DNA of 6,031 nt from NCBI GenBank assembly GCA_001803705.1, contig MHDY01000102.1:1-6031 (forward strand), in the 5' to 3' direction. This DNA is from Nitrospirae bacterium GWC2_56_14 (GTDB lineage: Bacteria > Nitrospirota > UBA9217). Within the stretch, counting starts at the first letter, position 1. Every line of letters starts with the position of its first letter. The translations under genes were made by a program, and so were the position numbers. Below the pieces are notes generated by a model, which did not search any database, was not told the origin of the DNA, and saw nothing but the letters and a program-made list of their open reading frames with translations. Of the stretch, positions 5,896-6,031 are shown one piece after another.

Positions 5896-6031
5896 TGTAG
5901 AACGGGAAGAGATGTGAAAGGGGTACATGGCGATGTTCAGGCGCTTCTCAAGGCAGGGCTCTTGCGAAAAACAGAGGAAGGCAAAACCGCTTTTCCCTTT
6001 GACGCCGTGCATGTGGACTTTATACTGAATG
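5896..6031 (+). pseudogene. Fragment of a winged-helix regulator, HVO_A0114/TumA antitoxin-like family
   Basis: From 5896 to the window edge one frame reads RTGRDVKGVHGDVQALLKAG and continues with LLRKTEEGKTAFPFDAVHVD then FILN. The VHGDVxALxxxGL block, followed by an E(D/E)GK turn and PFDxxxVDF, is characteristic of the C-terminal half of small MarR/winged-helix DNA-binding proteins annotated as HVO_A0114 family or TumA antitoxins. A TGA at 5893-5895 closes the frame directly upstream, and no ATG with a ribosome site precedes the homology. A GTG at 5914 would start inside the recognition helix. The first half of the protein is therefore missing, and the TumE-type toxin gene that normally precedes tumA cannot fit in the 54 bases after ppc. 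This is probably a remnant. The true C-terminus lies beyond the window. An unusual start or a sequencing frameshift remains possible. Confidence 0.6.

Overview
The window looks like a chromosomal segment of a Geobacter-type deltaproteobacterium (Desulfuromonadia). The genes are GC-rich, and a full-length PEP carboxylase sits next to a single-domain bacteriohemerythrin. The intergenic spaces carry heptad repeats of the GGTTCAA/TTGAACC type that I associate with Geobacter genomes. The taxonomic assignment is inferred from gene content and repeats, not from a marker gene.

Layout from left to right. Positions 1-470 are clearly AT-richer than the rest. They hold the 5' part of an unrecognised minus-strand gene running off the left edge (226 to 1), preceded by what may be a frameshifted minus-strand ORF and an AT-rich spacer. 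At about 470 the composition changes abruptly into the decayed 3' third of a type VI secretion ATPase gene (clpV/tssH, 471-1189). It lacks everything upstream of the second AAA+ Walker B region and also carries a frameshift near 601.

A structured repeat (copy A, 1218-1392) follows. Next come two intact plus-strand genes: a YegS/DgkB-type lipid kinase (1406-2281) and a bacteriohemerythrin (2451-2837). A second copy of the repeat in inverted orientation (copy B, 2838-2957) begins on the base after the hemerythrin stop codon. After a possible promoter comes ppc, phosphoenolpyruvate carboxylase (3046-5841), intact and with its main catalytic and allosteric residues. The right edge holds an N-terminally broken fragment of a winged-helix regulator of the HVO_A0114/TumA antitoxin-like family (5896 to the edge).

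Functionally, ppc replenishes oxaloacetate, the lipid kinase phosphorylates a lipid alcohol and the hemerythrin binds O2 or a similar ligand. I see no evidence that the three form one pathway. The window reads as a few housekeeping genes separated by mobile-looking repeats and bordered by gene remnants, i.e. a region of past rearrangement. I found no convincing new multi-gene system. The most noteworthy features are the paired inverted repeat elements that tightly bracket the kinase-hemerythrin pair, and the remnants at both ends.
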